Shown here: positions 25,275 through 33,518 of the stretch, in pieces
Layout: each line of letters begins with the position of its first letter
Numbering within the stretch: position 1 is the first letter of the stretch
Source: an uncultured Collinsella sp.
GTDB lineage: Bacteria > Actinomycetota > Coriobacteriia > Coriobacteriales > Coriobacteriaceae
Reading direction: 5' to 3'
DNA: 64,000 nucleotides
NCBI GenBank assembly: GCA_900544865.1
Contig: UQXA01000003.1
Location: 1-64,000, forward strand
Translations under genes and position numbers: made by a program
The notes under the pieces: model-generated
The model's database searches: none
What the model was told of the DNA's origin: nothing
What the model saw: the letters and a program-made list of their open reading frames with translations, nothing else

Positions 25275-25988
25275 ATGACGGATCATCGCGCCTCGCGCCT
25301 ACTCACAAAAATGGAGATTCCGCTGCTCTTGGCGGTGCCGGCAGTGATGACCGCGGCGTTGCTGGTGGGCATTGAGCAGGCGGCGCTTGCCATGCTGGTT
25401 GTTGTGGCACTCGTGCTCGCACTGTTCTTTGCGGGCTATGAGACATCACGTCCAGGCCTGCGCCAAATCATGCCCACGCTGGTGCTGGCGGCGCTGGCCG
25501 CGGCGGGGCGCATCCTGTTTGGCCCCATTCCCGACTTTAAACCCGTGAGCGCCATCGCCATTATCGCCGGGGCGACGCTCGGTCGTCGTAACGGCTTTAT
25601 GGTCGGCGCGTTGGCAGCGCTGACCAGTAATTTCTTTTTTGGACAGGGTATGTGGACGCCATGGCAGATGTATGCCTGGGGTCTGGTGGGCTATGTTGGC
25701 GGCGTGCTGGCGCATGTGGGCGCGTTTGACCGCGCCGATGGAACTGTGCGAATGCCGGCGCTGTTGACCTACGGCTTTGCGTCGGGCCTGCTGTATGGCG
25801 TCGTGATCAACGCGTATGACATCATCGGTTTTGTGCAGCCGCTCACGTGGGCGGGCGCCGTGGCGCGTCTTGCTACGGCGGTGTCGTTCGACATCATGCA
25901 TAGCCTCGCGACCTGCGTGTTTTTGGCCGCTCTGTACAAGCCCTGGTGTCGCCGCATCAACCGCGTCGTCGTGAAGTACGGGCTGTAA
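25275..25988 (+). CDS. ECF transporter S component
   Basis: A 237-residue, six-helix membrane protein. The ATG at 25275 is five bases after the ATPase stop. The segment RILFGPIPDFKPVSAIAIIA and the following GATLGRRNGFMVGALAALTS, then NFFFGQGMWTPWQMYAWGLV, are typical of ECF substrate-binding subunits near the cobalamin-related group. The substrate is likely a vitamin or its precursor; I cannot name it, and no riboswitch is seen upstream of the operon. Confidence 0.8.
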   Translation: MTDHRASRLLTKMEIPLLLAVPAVMTAALLVGIEQAALAMLVVVALVLALFFAGYETSRPGLRQIMPTLVLAALAAAGRILFGPIPDFKPVSAIAIIAGATLGRRNGFMVGALAALTSNFFFGQGMWTPWQMYAWGLVGYVGGVLAHVGAFDRADGTVRMPALLTYGFASGLLYGVVINAYDIIGFVQPLTWAGAVARLATAVSFDIMHSLATCVFLAALYKPWCRRINRVVVKYGL

Positions 25989-26013
25989 GTCATTTCGCGT
26001 TCCCTCACGAACT

Positions 26014-26074
26014 TGCGGTGGAATAGTTCTCGTTTTTGGCTATTTGCTGCCCAAACAGGAACTATTCCACCGCA
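26014..26074. repeat. 61-bp palindrome between convergent genes
   Basis: Arms TGCGGTGGAATAGTTC/GAACTATTCCACCGCA (16 bp, perfect). TTTTTGG and CCCAAA extend the pairing inwards. It may serve as a bidirectional terminator for the ECF operon and xth. Confidence 0.7.
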
Positions 26075-26079
26075 CCTTA

Positions 26080-26122
26080 TAGGGGGAGAGGGGTCACATG
26101 ATCTGTTTTCCTCTGCCCCCTA
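26080..26122. terminator. second hairpin between ecfS and xth
   Basis: TAGGGGGAGAGG and CCTCTGCCCCCTA pair across an 18-base loop. It stands 17 bases before the xth stop codon region. Confidence 0.45.
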
Positions 26123-26138
26123 GAGGAATTACTTGGGG

Positions 26139-26957
26139 CTAGAGCTCTAGCGTGAGGGTGACGGGGCAGTGGTCGCTGCCGAAGATGTCGCCGCGGATGC
26201 CGGTGTCGCGTACGTTGTCGGCGATTGCGTCGCTTACCAGGAAGTAGTCGATGCGCCAGCCGGCGTTGTTCTTGCGGGCATTAAAGCGGTAGCTCCACCA
26301 GCTGTAGACGCCCTCGACGTCCGGATTGGCTGCGCGCCAGGTGTCGGTAAAACCGGCGTCGAGCAGCTCGGTAAACTTACCGCGTTCTTCGTCCGAAAAG
26401 CCGGCGTTGCCGCGGTTGGACTTGGGGTTCTTAAGGTCGATCTCCTCGTGTGCCACGTTAAAGTCGCCGCAAGTTACGACGGGCTTGCCGGTCTCGCGCT
26501 CAAGCGCGCTCAAAAAGCCGCGGTAGGCATCGTCCCAAGCCATGCGCACGTCGATGCGCGCGAGTTCGTTTTGCGCGTTGGGAGTGTAGACATCCACAAA
26601 CCAGAACTTGTCGAACTCCAGCGCGCAGACGCGGCCCTCGGTTGCGGCTTGGGCGACGAGTACGGCCGCCTCGCCCTCGCCGGCGTAGGGTAGCAGCGCG
26701 TCGGCGTGCAGCACGCGCAGCGGTTCCTGGCGGCTAAAGACCGCAGTGCCCGAATAGCCTTTACGCTCGGCGTAGCTCCAGATTTGGTGATAGCCAGGCA
26801 GATTGATATCGACCTGGCCCTCCTGCAGCTTTGTCTCCTGCAGCGCCAAGATATCGACGTCGAGTTCTTGCGCGATCTGAATAAAGCTCGGGTCCTTTTT
26901 GAGCACGGCGCGCAGGCCGTTAACGTTCCACGAGGCAAAGGTGTAAGTCTGAGGCAT
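26139..26957 (-). CDS. xth: exodeoxyribonuclease III (AP endonuclease)
   Basis: A 272-residue enzyme of the endonuclease/exonuclease/phosphatase family that cuts DNA at abasic sites. Motifs: FASWNVNGLRAVL, DILALQETKLQ with the metal-binding glutamate, VTCGDFNVAHEEIDL and the C-terminal GSDHCPV. Standalone gene, normal length. Upstream it is divergent from the sirtuin gene. Confidence 0.92.
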   Translation of the reverse strand: MPQTYTFASWNVNGLRAVLKKDPSFIQIAQELDVDILALQETKLQEGQVDINLPGYHQIWSYAERKGYSGTAVFSRQEPLRVLHADALLPYAGEGEAAVLVAQAATEGRVCALEFDKFWFVDVYTPNAQNELARIDVRMAWDDAYRGFLSALERETGKPVVTCGDFNVAHEEIDLKNPKSNRGNAGFSDEERGKFTELLDAGFTDTWRAANPDVEGVYSWWSYRFNARKNNAGWRIDYFLVSDAIADNVRDTGIRGDIFGSDHCPVTLTLEL

Positions 26958-27092
26958 GGTGTCCTTTCGACGGGGTTGGCAGGCTTAAGATTAACGCAAT
27001 AAGGGCGGGGTGGGCTCCGTGCATGCTGACTTAAAGGCTGCATGCTGGGACGTCGCTCAACGCTGCTCGATTAACAAGGACGGAGGACTCAT

Positions 27093-27845
27093 ATGACTCA
27101 GGCAATATCGGACCCCAGGCAGGCCTCCGCCGCCCTGGCGGATCTGTTTGACACCCACAAGCGCGTGGTCTTCTTTGGCGGCGCTGGTGTTTCCACGGCA
27201 AGTGGCATCCCCGATTTCCGCAGCGTGGACGGCCTGTATCACCAGCAGTTTGCCTATCCGCCCGAGACCATGCTGTCGCATAGCTTTTACGAGGCACATC
27301 CTGCGGAGTTCTTCGACTTTTACCGCACCAAGATGATCGCGCTTAACGCTAAGCCTAACCGCTGCCACACCAAGCTGGCCGAGCTGGAGCGCGCCGGCAA
27401 GCTCGACGCCGTGGTGACGCAAAATATCGACGGTCTGCACCAGGCGGCCGGCTCGCAGCGCGTGTTCGAGCTGCACGGATCGGTCCATCGCAACATTTGC
27501 CAGTCGTGCGGCGCGGTCTATAGCGCCGAGTGGATTTGCTCGCGCGAGCACGAGGACGCCGCGGGCGTGCCTGTATGTCCTGCGTGCGGCGGGCGCATCA
27601 AGCCCGATGTGGTGCTCTACGAGGAGCCGCTCGATGAGCATGTGCTGACCGGTGCCGTTGCCGCCATCGCCGCGGCCGATGCCCTCATTGTGGGTGGGAC
27701 CTCGCTCGTGGTGTATCCGGCGGCGGGCCTTACGCGTTACTTTACCGGCGATACGCTGGCCATATGCAACCTTGCTCCCACCGATCAGGATGCAAATGCC
27801 GACCTGCTGATTTCTTGCGACATCGCGGCCGCGTTTGCGTTCTAG
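27093..27845 (+). CDS. cobB: NAD-dependent protein deacylase, sirtuin
   Basis: A 250-residue Sir2 protein. NAD-binding FFGGAGVSTASGIPDFRS, catalytic VTQNIDGLHQAAGS and FELHGSVHRNICQSCG, and a zinc site of four cysteines (CQSCG and CPACG). It removes acyl groups from lysines, producing nicotinamide. Ends 95 bases before the folate gene, with TACAAT (27860) as a possible promoter for the latter. Confidence 0.92.
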   Translation: MTQAISDPRQASAALADLFDTHKRVVFFGGAGVSTASGIPDFRSVDGLYHQQFAYPPETMLSHSFYEAHPAEFFDFYRTKMIALNAKPNRCHTKLAELERAGKLDAVVTQNIDGLHQAAGSQRVFELHGSVHRNICQSCGAVYSAEWICSREHEDAAGVPVCPACGGRIKPDVVLYEEPLDEHVLTGAVAAIAAADALIVGGTSLVVYPAAGLTRYFTGDTLAICNLAPTDQDANADLLISCDIAAAFAF

Positions 27846-27940
27846 CCCGCGCGCGCGGATACAATAGAAAGACTGAGTGCAAAGCGACCCCGCCGCCAGC
27901 TCCCCAAGCTCGGCGGCGTGGACATTTTAGGAGGATGTTC

Positions 27941-29683
27941 ATGGCGAACGACAGCAAGACATGGCGGTGCGGAAAGTATGAGCTCAGCTTTGACCGTCCG
28001 CGCATCATGGGCGTCCTCAACGTGACGCCCGATTCGTTTAGCGATGGCGGGGAGCACTTCGACCCCGATGCCGCCATCGAGTACGGCCTGGCGATGCTCG
28101 ACGCCGGCGCCGACATCATCGACGTGGGCGGCGAGTCCACGCGCCCCGGCTTTACCCCGGTCAACCCCGACGAGGAGGCTCGCCGCGTGCTGCCCGTGGT
28201 GCGTGCGCTGGCCAAGGAGGGCGCCATCGTCTCGATCGACACGCGTCATGTGGCGGTTGCCAAGGCGGCCGTGCGCTGCGGCGCCTCGATCGTCAACGAC
28301 GTGACGGGCTTCACTGATCCCAAGATGGTCGAGTTCGTTAAGACGAGCACCTGCGGCGTCATCGTGATGCATGCCGGCGAGGTTGCCGCGCCCGCACGCA
28401 CGCACGCAACGGTGCAGCTCGATACCTCGGCAGCGGCGTTTGTTGCCGAGAAGGCGCGCGAGGCGGCTGCCGAGGCCGCGCGTGAGGCCGAGAAGCCGGC
28501 TCGCCGCCGTCGCGGCAAGTTGCTGGGCGAGCCTAAGCCGGAGGCCAAGCTTCCGGGAGGCGTGGTGCAGCCCTCGTTGCCGTTTGGCGAACCGGAGCCC
28601 ACGTCCGAGCCTTCAAGCGAGCAGGAGACGCCGGCCGCCGAGCAGGCTACTGCCGCCGAGACCGTCGCGCCCGCGCCCGAGGCCACTCCCGCAGCCACCG
28701 AGGCCGCATCGGAGTCCAATGACCGCCTGGCCGCCATGATGCGCCGCAGCGCCCGCCGCGAGGAAGCCTACGTGCCCACCTCGCAGCTCCGCCGCTTCAC
28801 CCTGCCCGATTCGGCGCCCATCATGCGTCGCGTTATGGGCTTTCTGTCCGACCAGGCCCGCACGCTCATCCATGCCGGCGTGTCGCGCGACCGCATCTGC
28901 ATCGATCCCGGCCCGGGCTTTGGTAAGTCGGCTAACGAGTCCATCGTCATCCAGCGCGAGACTGCCAAGATGGCGTCACTGGGCTATCCGCTCATGTGTG
29001 CCGTGTCGCGCAAGCGCTTTGTGGGCGCCGTCTCGGGCGTGACCGAGGCCGCCGAGCGCGATGCCGCTACGTTTGGCGTGTGCCTGGGCGCCATCCAGGC
29101 CGGTGCCAACATCGTGCGCGTGCACGACGCCGCGGGTTTTGCGCAGTTCCTGAACGGTTACTGGGCGGTTGCCAAGCCGCAGCCGCGCCGCGCGTTTGTG
29201 GCCGTGGGCTCCAACCTGGGGCATCGCTGCGACAACATCCGCGCCGCACGCGAGATGATCGCCGAGATTCCACTCACCTGCGTGTCCAACTCCTCCAAGA
29301 TTTACGAGAGCGAGCCGGCCTACGAGACGCGCCAGGACGCGTTTGCCAACGCCGTCATCGAGATCAAGACCGAGCTGGCGCCGCTGGTGCTGCTCGATGA
29401 GCTCATGAAGATCGAGGCCGAGCTGGGGCGCGACCGCTCCAAGAAGGCCAAGGTCAACGGCCCGCGCACCATCGACCTGGACCTGCTGTGGATGGACGGC
29501 GAGATCCACGGCGGCAAAAAGCTGCGCCTGCCGCATCCGCTGATCGGCGAGCGCGACTTTGTGCTGGTGCCGCTCGAGGACCTGATGCACGACCCGGCGC
29601 GGTTCTTCCGCTACAACGGCGTCGAGGTCAAGGAGCCCGAGGACCGCGTGGGTCATATCGTGGGCGAATTGGGGCGTATGTAG
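27941..29683 (+). CDS. folP-folK: fused dihydropteroate synthase / HPPK with a long insertion
   Basis: A 580-residue bifunctional folate enzyme; GGAGG stands before the ATG at 27941. Residues 1-415 are dihydropteroate synthase (MGVLNVTPDSFSDGGEHF, DVGGESTRPG, DPGPGFGKS, VSRKRFVGA). Residues 420-560 are the pyrophosphokinase (FVAVGSNLGHRCDNI, RTIDLDLLW). Between beta strand 5 (VIVMHAGE) and PIMRRVMGFLSD, about 150 residues replace the usual short loop; this insertion is rich in Ala, Glu and Pro with a basic KPARRRRGK patch. The order folP-folK in one chain is the reverse of the common FolK-FolP fusion. Confidence 0.9.
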   Translation: MANDSKTWRCGKYELSFDRPRIMGVLNVTPDSFSDGGEHFDPDAAIEYGLAMLDAGADIIDVGGESTRPGFTPVNPDEEARRVLPVVRALAKEGAIVSIDTRHVAVAKAAVRCGASIVNDVTGFTDPKMVEFVKTSTCGVIVMHAGEVAAPARTHATVQLDTSAAAFVAEKAREAAAEAAREAEKPARRRRGKLLGEPKPEAKLPGGVVQPSLPFGEPEPTSEPSSEQETPAAEQATAAETVAPAPEATPAATEAASESNDRLAAMMRRSARREEAYVPTSQLRRFTLPDSAPIMRRVMGFLSDQARTLIHAGVSRDRICIDPGPGFGKSANESIVIQRETAKMASLGYPLMCAVSRKRFVGAVSGVTEAAERDAATFGVCLGAIQAGANIVRVHDAAGFAQFLNGYWAVAKPQPRRAFVAVGSNLGHRCDNIRAAREMIAEIPLTCVSNSSKIYESEPAYETRQDAFANAVIEIKTELAPLVLLDELMKIEAELGRDRSKKAKVNGPRTIDLDLLWMDGEIHGGKKLRLPHPLIGERDFVLVPLEDLMHDPARFFRYNGVEVKEPEDRVGHIVGELGRM

Positions 29684-30385
29684 ATGAATGAGATGAATGC
29701 TGTAGCCGTCGGTACCGAGCTTGACGCCGCGCGCGACGCGGGTCGCGAGGGTGTGTCCGCGGGCTGGTGCGCTTGGAGCGCAGGCGAGGCGTCGTTGACG
29801 TTTTCGCTGGTCGTGCGCCCGGATGTGAACATGCATGCCTTCCACGGCCTGCCGTTTGTGGCCGCGATGGGCATGATGGACGCGCTCGCGGGCACGGCTG
29901 CGGCACCGGGGCTGGGCCTTGCCGGCAAGGTGGGTATTCAGTGGCCGAGCGACATTGTGTGCGGCGCGCCCGCGTTTGAGACGTCGTTCGCGCGCGTCGC
30001 CGTCAACGGTGGTGCCGGTGCTGCGGGCATGTTCGGTGCCGTGACGGTGGATATTGAGCGTTCGGCGCTGAGCGAGCTTGGTGTGGACGTGGCTGACGAA
30101 GCGCTGGTCGAGACGCTGGCCGCCGCCGTGCTGGCCCGCGTGGACGCCTGGGCGGTTGTTGCCAACACGCCGCAAGGCGCCGCAGGGCCGCTGGCTCCCG
30201 TGCTGGGCGAGTACTTCGACATGGTGCCGCTGCTGGGCCGCCAAGTTGCGGCGGTGTCGCCCAACGGTTTGCCGCTTGCGGTCGGTGTGTTTGCGGGCCT
30301 GGACATCTGGGGCCGCGCGACCATCAAGACCGATGCCGGCGAGCAAGAGTTTCCGCCCGAGGCCGTGCGCATTCGCGGACTGTAA
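29684..30385 (+). CDS. biotin-protein-ligase-like protein, probably lacking catalysis
   Basis: A 233-residue protein starting immediately after the folP-folK stop. The middle resembles the core of BirA: LTFSLVVRPDVNMHAFHGLP, then GLAGKVGIQWPSDIV in the place of the KWPND motif, and a C-terminal SH3-like part (GLDIWGRATIKTDAGEQEFP). The N-terminal GRGRxGR biotinyl-AMP loop is absent and the KWPND lysine is replaced by glutamine. It may be a degenerate or divergent ligase. The family link is moderately sure; activity is doubtful. Confidence 0.55.
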   Translation: MNEMNAVAVGTELDAARDAGREGVSAGWCAWSAGEASLTFSLVVRPDVNMHAFHGLPFVAAMGMMDALAGTAAAPGLGLAGKVGIQWPSDIVCGAPAFETSFARVAVNGGAGAAGMFGAVTVDIERSALSELGVDVADEALVETLAAAVLARVDAWAVVANTPQGAAGPLAPVLGEYFDMVPLLGRQVAAVSPNGLPLAVGVFAGLDIWGRATIKTDAGEQEFPPEAVRIRGL

Positions 30386-30422
30386 CGCGAGGCACTTGCG
30401 CTCAAAGATGACGATGACAACG

Positions 30423-30454
30423 AAGCCCTCTTCGGCCTGTGCCGGGGAGGGCTT
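30423..30454 (+). terminator. terminator after the folate operon
   Basis: AAGCCCTCTTCGGC, loop CTGT, GCCGGGGAGGGCTTT. Confidence 0.75.
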
Positions 30455-30482
30455 TGCGTGACTGCGGGGTAGCACCTCGGAC

Positions 30483-30523
30483 CTATTCCTCAAAACTGAA
30501 AATTTTTCGATTTTGAGGAATAG
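30483..30523. repeat. 41-bp palindrome, copy 1
   Basis: CTATTCCTCAAAA at the left and TTTTGAGGAATAG at the right, with an A/T-only centre. The copy is 46 bases before copy 2. Confidence 0.85.
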
Positions 30524-30568
30524 AATTAAGCCAGCTCGGGCTTTTGCGAGGTATATTCGTTGCAGAGC

Positions 30569-30609
30569 CTATTCCTCGAAACTGAAAAATTTTCGTTTTT
30601 GAGGAATAG
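30569..30609. repeat. 41-bp palindrome, copy 2
   Basis: CTATTCCTCGAAA/TTTTTGAGGAATAG; same length as copy 1. It ends 26 bases before the ATPase start and could be its operator. Confidence 0.85.
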
Positions 30610-30635
30610 CGATAAAAGACCGCAGGGAGGCGCCA

Positions 30636-31832
30636 ATGAAACTCATCAATAGAACGTCATACATGGACATGTTGACGAGCCTTATTGGCGTGCCGGACAT
30701 CAAGGTCATAACGGGCATTCGCCGTGGCGGTAAGTCAAAATTGCTCGAGGCCCTCCGCGATTACGTGGAGGCAAATCTGTCCAATTCGAATGTCATCCAT
30801 ATCAATTACAACCTCGGCGAGTTCGAGGACCTGCTCGAATATCATGCCCTGCTCGCCTATGTAAAAGAGCATCGGGCGTCCGACAAGCAAAACTTCCTGC
30901 TTATCGATGAGGTTCAGATGTGCGACGGCTTTGAACGCGCGATCAACAGCCTCCATGCATCCGAGCAGTACGACATTTTCATTACCGGATCGAACGCCTT
31001 TTTGCTGTCGAGCGATCTGTCGACGCTCTTTACGGGGCGTACGTTCGAGATCGAGGTTTTCCCATTCTCGTTTGAGGAGTATCGTCTCTATGGCGACGAG
31101 GGCGATGTCGACCGCGACTTCGATGAGTACGCGAGAACCGGCGGTATGTCCGGCTCTTACCCTTATCCACTGCAGGAGCAGCGCTATCAATATCTCTCCA
31201 ATGTCTTTAAAACGCTCATCGTGAGGGATATCGTGCAGCGGCATAGCGTCAGAAACGAATCGGCACTGCTACGCATTGCCGATTACATGATGGACAACGT
31301 TTCCAACATTACGTCGGCGCGCAACATTACGGACGCATTAAATGCGGATGGGTTAAAGATTACGAACAAAACGGTCGGCACGTACATGGGGTACCTGTGC
31401 GATGCGTTTGCCTTCTATAAAGTTCGTCGATATGACATTCGCGGCAAGAAATACCTTAAGAGCGGCGAGAAGTATTACCTGGCAGACCACGCGTTCAAAT
31501 ACGCACTGCTCGGTACACGTGATATGGATTGGGGACGCGTATACGAGAACATGGTGGCCATCGAGCTGCTGCGCCGCGGATACGAGGTATACGTCGGTGT
31601 GCTCTATAAAAAGGAAATTGACTTTGTAGCAATCAAGCGAAGCGAGAAGCTCTACATTCAGGTGAGCGACGACATCAGCTCGGATAAGACATTTGAACGC
31701 GAGATTTCGCCACTGCTGAGCATTGGCGACGCGTACCCCAAGATGATTCTCGCCCGAACGCATCACGAGGCCACGGACCGCAATGGGGTGCAGATCGTGG
31801 ACCTGGCGAGGTGGCTATGCGGCGAGGCGTAG
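30636..31832 (+). CDS. AAA ATPase with DUF4143 domain
   Basis: A 398-residue protein of the AAA_14/DUF4143 family. Walker A is GIRRGGKSK (residues about 27-35), Walker B LLIDEVQM, sensor ITGSNAFLLS. The C-terminal DUF4143 domain has the usual nuclease-like KKEIDFVAIK motif followed by LYIQVS. These proteins are common and variable in gut bacteria; their function is not established. AGGGAGG stands before the ATG. The base composition is lower in GC than its neighbours, and three 41-bp palindromes bracket the gene, which suggests transfer as a unit. Confidence 0.85.
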   Translation: MKLINRTSYMDMLTSLIGVPDIKVITGIRRGGKSKLLEALRDYVEANLSNSNVIHINYNLGEFEDLLEYHALLAYVKEHRASDKQNFLLIDEVQMCDGFERAINSLHASEQYDIFITGSNAFLLSSDLSTLFTGRTFEIEVFPFSFEEYRLYGDEGDVDRDFDEYARTGGMSGSYPYPLQEQRYQYLSNVFKTLIVRDIVQRHSVRNESALLRIADYMMDNVSNITSARNITDALNADGLKITNKTVGTYMGYLCDAFAFYKVRRYDIRGKKYLKSGEKYYLADHAFKYALLGTRDMDWGRVYENMVAIELLRRGYEVYVGVLYKKEIDFVAIKRSEKLYIQVSDDISSDKTFEREISPLLSIGDAYPKMILARTHHEATDRNGVQIVDLARWLCGEA

Positions 31833-31840
31833 CAGAAAGC

Positions 31841-31881
31841 CTATTCCTCAAAACTGATAAATTTTCGATTTTGAGGAATAG
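31841..31881. repeat. 41-bp palindrome, copy 3
   Basis: CTATTCCTCAAAA/TTTTGAGGAATAG, eight bases after the ATPase stop. It has the same length and sequence as the upstream copies. Confidence 0.85.
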
Positions 31882-31937
31882 GACCGATGCGTTGCCTAGT
31901 TCGCCGCTCGCGTTCGTGCTCGACTTAAGCCCCTGCT

Positions 31938-32711
31938 CTATCCCAGCTCCTGCATGCGGCGGTAGATTTCGCAGATACCCTTGATGGTGAGCTGTCCGTC
32001 GACCACGTCGAAGGCATCGGTCGAATCGGCGACGATGCCGGCGAGACCGCCCGTGGCGATAACGGTGGCATCCTCGCGGCCCAGCTCGCGCTTCATGCGC
32101 GCGACCAGGCCCTCGGCCATGGCGGCGGCGCCCATCACGGCGCCGACCTTGATGCACTCCTCGGTATCGCGGCCGATGGCGTGCTCGGGCGCCTCGAGCG
32201 GCACGCTGGCGAGCTTGGCGGCACGGGCGGCAAGCGCGTCCATGGAGATGCGAATGCCCGGCGCGATCGCTCCGCCAATGTAATAACCGTCCTCATCGAT
32301 GACGTCGATATTGGTCGCGGTGCCAAAGTCCACCACGATTGCCGGCGCGCCGTAGAAGGTCTCGGCCGCAACGGCGTTAGCGACGCGATCGGCGCCTACG
32401 GCCTGGGGACGCGCCGCGCGCAGCTTGGTCACCGCGGCCGTCTGCGGCCCGATAACGATGGCGTCCGCGGCAATGCGGTCGGCCACAGTGTGCCACTCGC
32501 GCGAGAGCTGCGGCACCACGCCGGCGAAGGCGACCGCGTCGACCGCGTCGAGCGAGAGGCCGTACATCTTAAAGAAGCCCATCAGGCGCACATGGATCTC
32601 GTCGGCGGTATAGGAGCGGTCGGTGGGCATGCGCCACGACTGCACCAGCTCGTCTCCGTCAAACAGGCCCATGGCCGTCTGCGTGTTTCCCATATCGATA
32701 GCGAGCAGCAT
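31938..32711 (-). CDS. coaX: type III pantothenate kinase
   Basis: A 257-residue CoaX, first step of coenzyme A synthesis. The ATG at 32711 follows GGGAGTAG. Motifs: MLLAIDMGNTQTAMGLFDGD (phosphate loop with the catalytic Asp), VGADRVANAVAA, and VVDFGTATNIDVIDEDGYYI with GGAIAPGIRI. Standalone gene, normal length. Confidence 0.92.
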   Translation of the reverse strand: MLLAIDMGNTQTAMGLFDGDELVQSWRMPTDRSYTADEIHVRLMGFFKMYGLSLDAVDAVAFAGVVPQLSREWHTVADRIAADAIVIGPQTAAVTKLRAARPQAVGADRVANAVAAETFYGAPAIVVDFGTATNIDVIDEDGYYIGGAIAPGIRISMDALAARAAKLASVPLEAPEHAIGRDTEECIKVGAVMGAAAMAEGLVARMKRELGREDATVIATGGLAGIVADSTDAFDVVDGQLTIKGICEIYRRMQELG

Positions 32712-32908
32712 GTCTACTCCCGGTGTTGGCATAAAAGGACGCGCACCATTGTATACGCGCCGTCGACGGCGCTCGGCCGCGATTCGTTTACAGTGATAGG
32801 GGCTGAGGGGTTTTAAATATGAAGGAATTATGCTCTACGAGATTTTCCTTGCCGTTTACCGAACTCCCGCGTAATATTCTTTCTTGCGCACATGAGGCGC
32901 CCAGACAT

Positions 32909-32985
32909 TGCGGGGTGGAGCAGTCTGGTAGCTCGCCGGGCTCATAACCCGGAGGTCGTAGGTTCAAATCCTGCCCCCGCGACCA
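32909..32985 (+). tRNA. initiator tRNA-Met (CAU)
   Basis: A 77-base tRNA with encoded CCA. Acceptor TGCGGGG/CCCCGCG leaves position 1 without a Watson-Crick pair (T1 opposite G72), and the anticodon stem has three consecutive G-C pairs (GGG-CTCATAA-CCC). Both are marks of the formyl-methionine initiator. The T arm is GTAGG-TTCAAAT-CCTGC. Confidence 0.92.
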
Positions 32986-32994
32986 AGAACTTGC

Positions 32995-33024
32995 AGCTCG
33001 TCGGCCTAGCCGGCGAGCTTTTTT
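32995..33024 (+). terminator. terminator after the initiator tRNA
   Basis: AGCTCGTCGGC-cta-GCCGGCGAGCT followed by TTTTT, ten bases past the tRNA. Confidence 0.85.
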
Positions 33025-33074
33025 GTTATTTCGGGACCGTGTTTTCGGTCCAATTCTCGGCCTCTCAAACAAAA

Positions 33075-33371
33075 TCTCGATCTGTAACATCTAGACCCGA
33101 TTTGGGCGGCTAGGTGTTACAGATCGAGATATACCGGTGGGTTGGGTCGTGTTTGTCTAAATCTGTAACACGAGGGACGGATTTTGCCGAGTAACTGTTA
33201 CAGATTTAGATTTTCTAGCAGGCGGGTTTGGTTTGTCTCGATCTGTAACAGATAGGGGCCAAAAGTGGGCCTAGCTGTTACAGATCTAGATTGTTGAGGA
33301 TGGGCCGAGAGGAATGTCTCGATCTGTAACAGTAAGACCCGGTTTTGCCGCGTAACTGTTACAGATTGAGA
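33075..33371. repeat. array of four 55-bp palindromes at 80-81 bp period
   Basis: Copies at 33075-33129, 33156-33210, 33236-33290 and 33317-33371, each exactly 55 bases, with starts 81, 80 and 81 bases apart. Outer arms follow TCTCGATCTGTAACA/TGTTACAGATCGAGA with compensating changes (copy 2 has TCTAAATCTG and CAGATTTAGA). The centres differ but keep an A- or T-run between GGCC-like pairs. Spacers of 25-26 bases are unrelated. Together with 16187-16321 there are six copies in the window. The whole gap between the tRNA and the oxidoreductase gene is filled with it. Confidence 0.9.
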
Positions 33372-33518
33372 TAAACCGACGGGCCGCCCCGCCCATCCCC
33401 ATCCACCTGCCGCTACCTGCTGTCCGCCGATTTCCGTTGCGCTGCTGTATTCCCATGCCATATCCTCTAGATAACTACGCGGCATCATTGCCGCCGCGCC
33501 TACAAGAGAGGAATGTCC

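Noticed and set aside
27764..27940. N-terminal extension of the folP-folK protein
   Set aside because: The stretch overlaps the sirtuin gene and is not conserved in composition; a good ribosome site lies before ATG 27941.
33075..33371. Possible CRISPR array (regular repeats with 25-26 base spacers)
   Set aside because: The repeats are complete 55-bp palindromes with variable centres, there are only four, the spacers are short, and no cas gene is present.
32909..33371. Integration site of a mobile element at the initiator tRNA
   Set aside because: No integrase gene and no repeat of the tRNA 3' end were found; the tRNA is followed by its own terminator.
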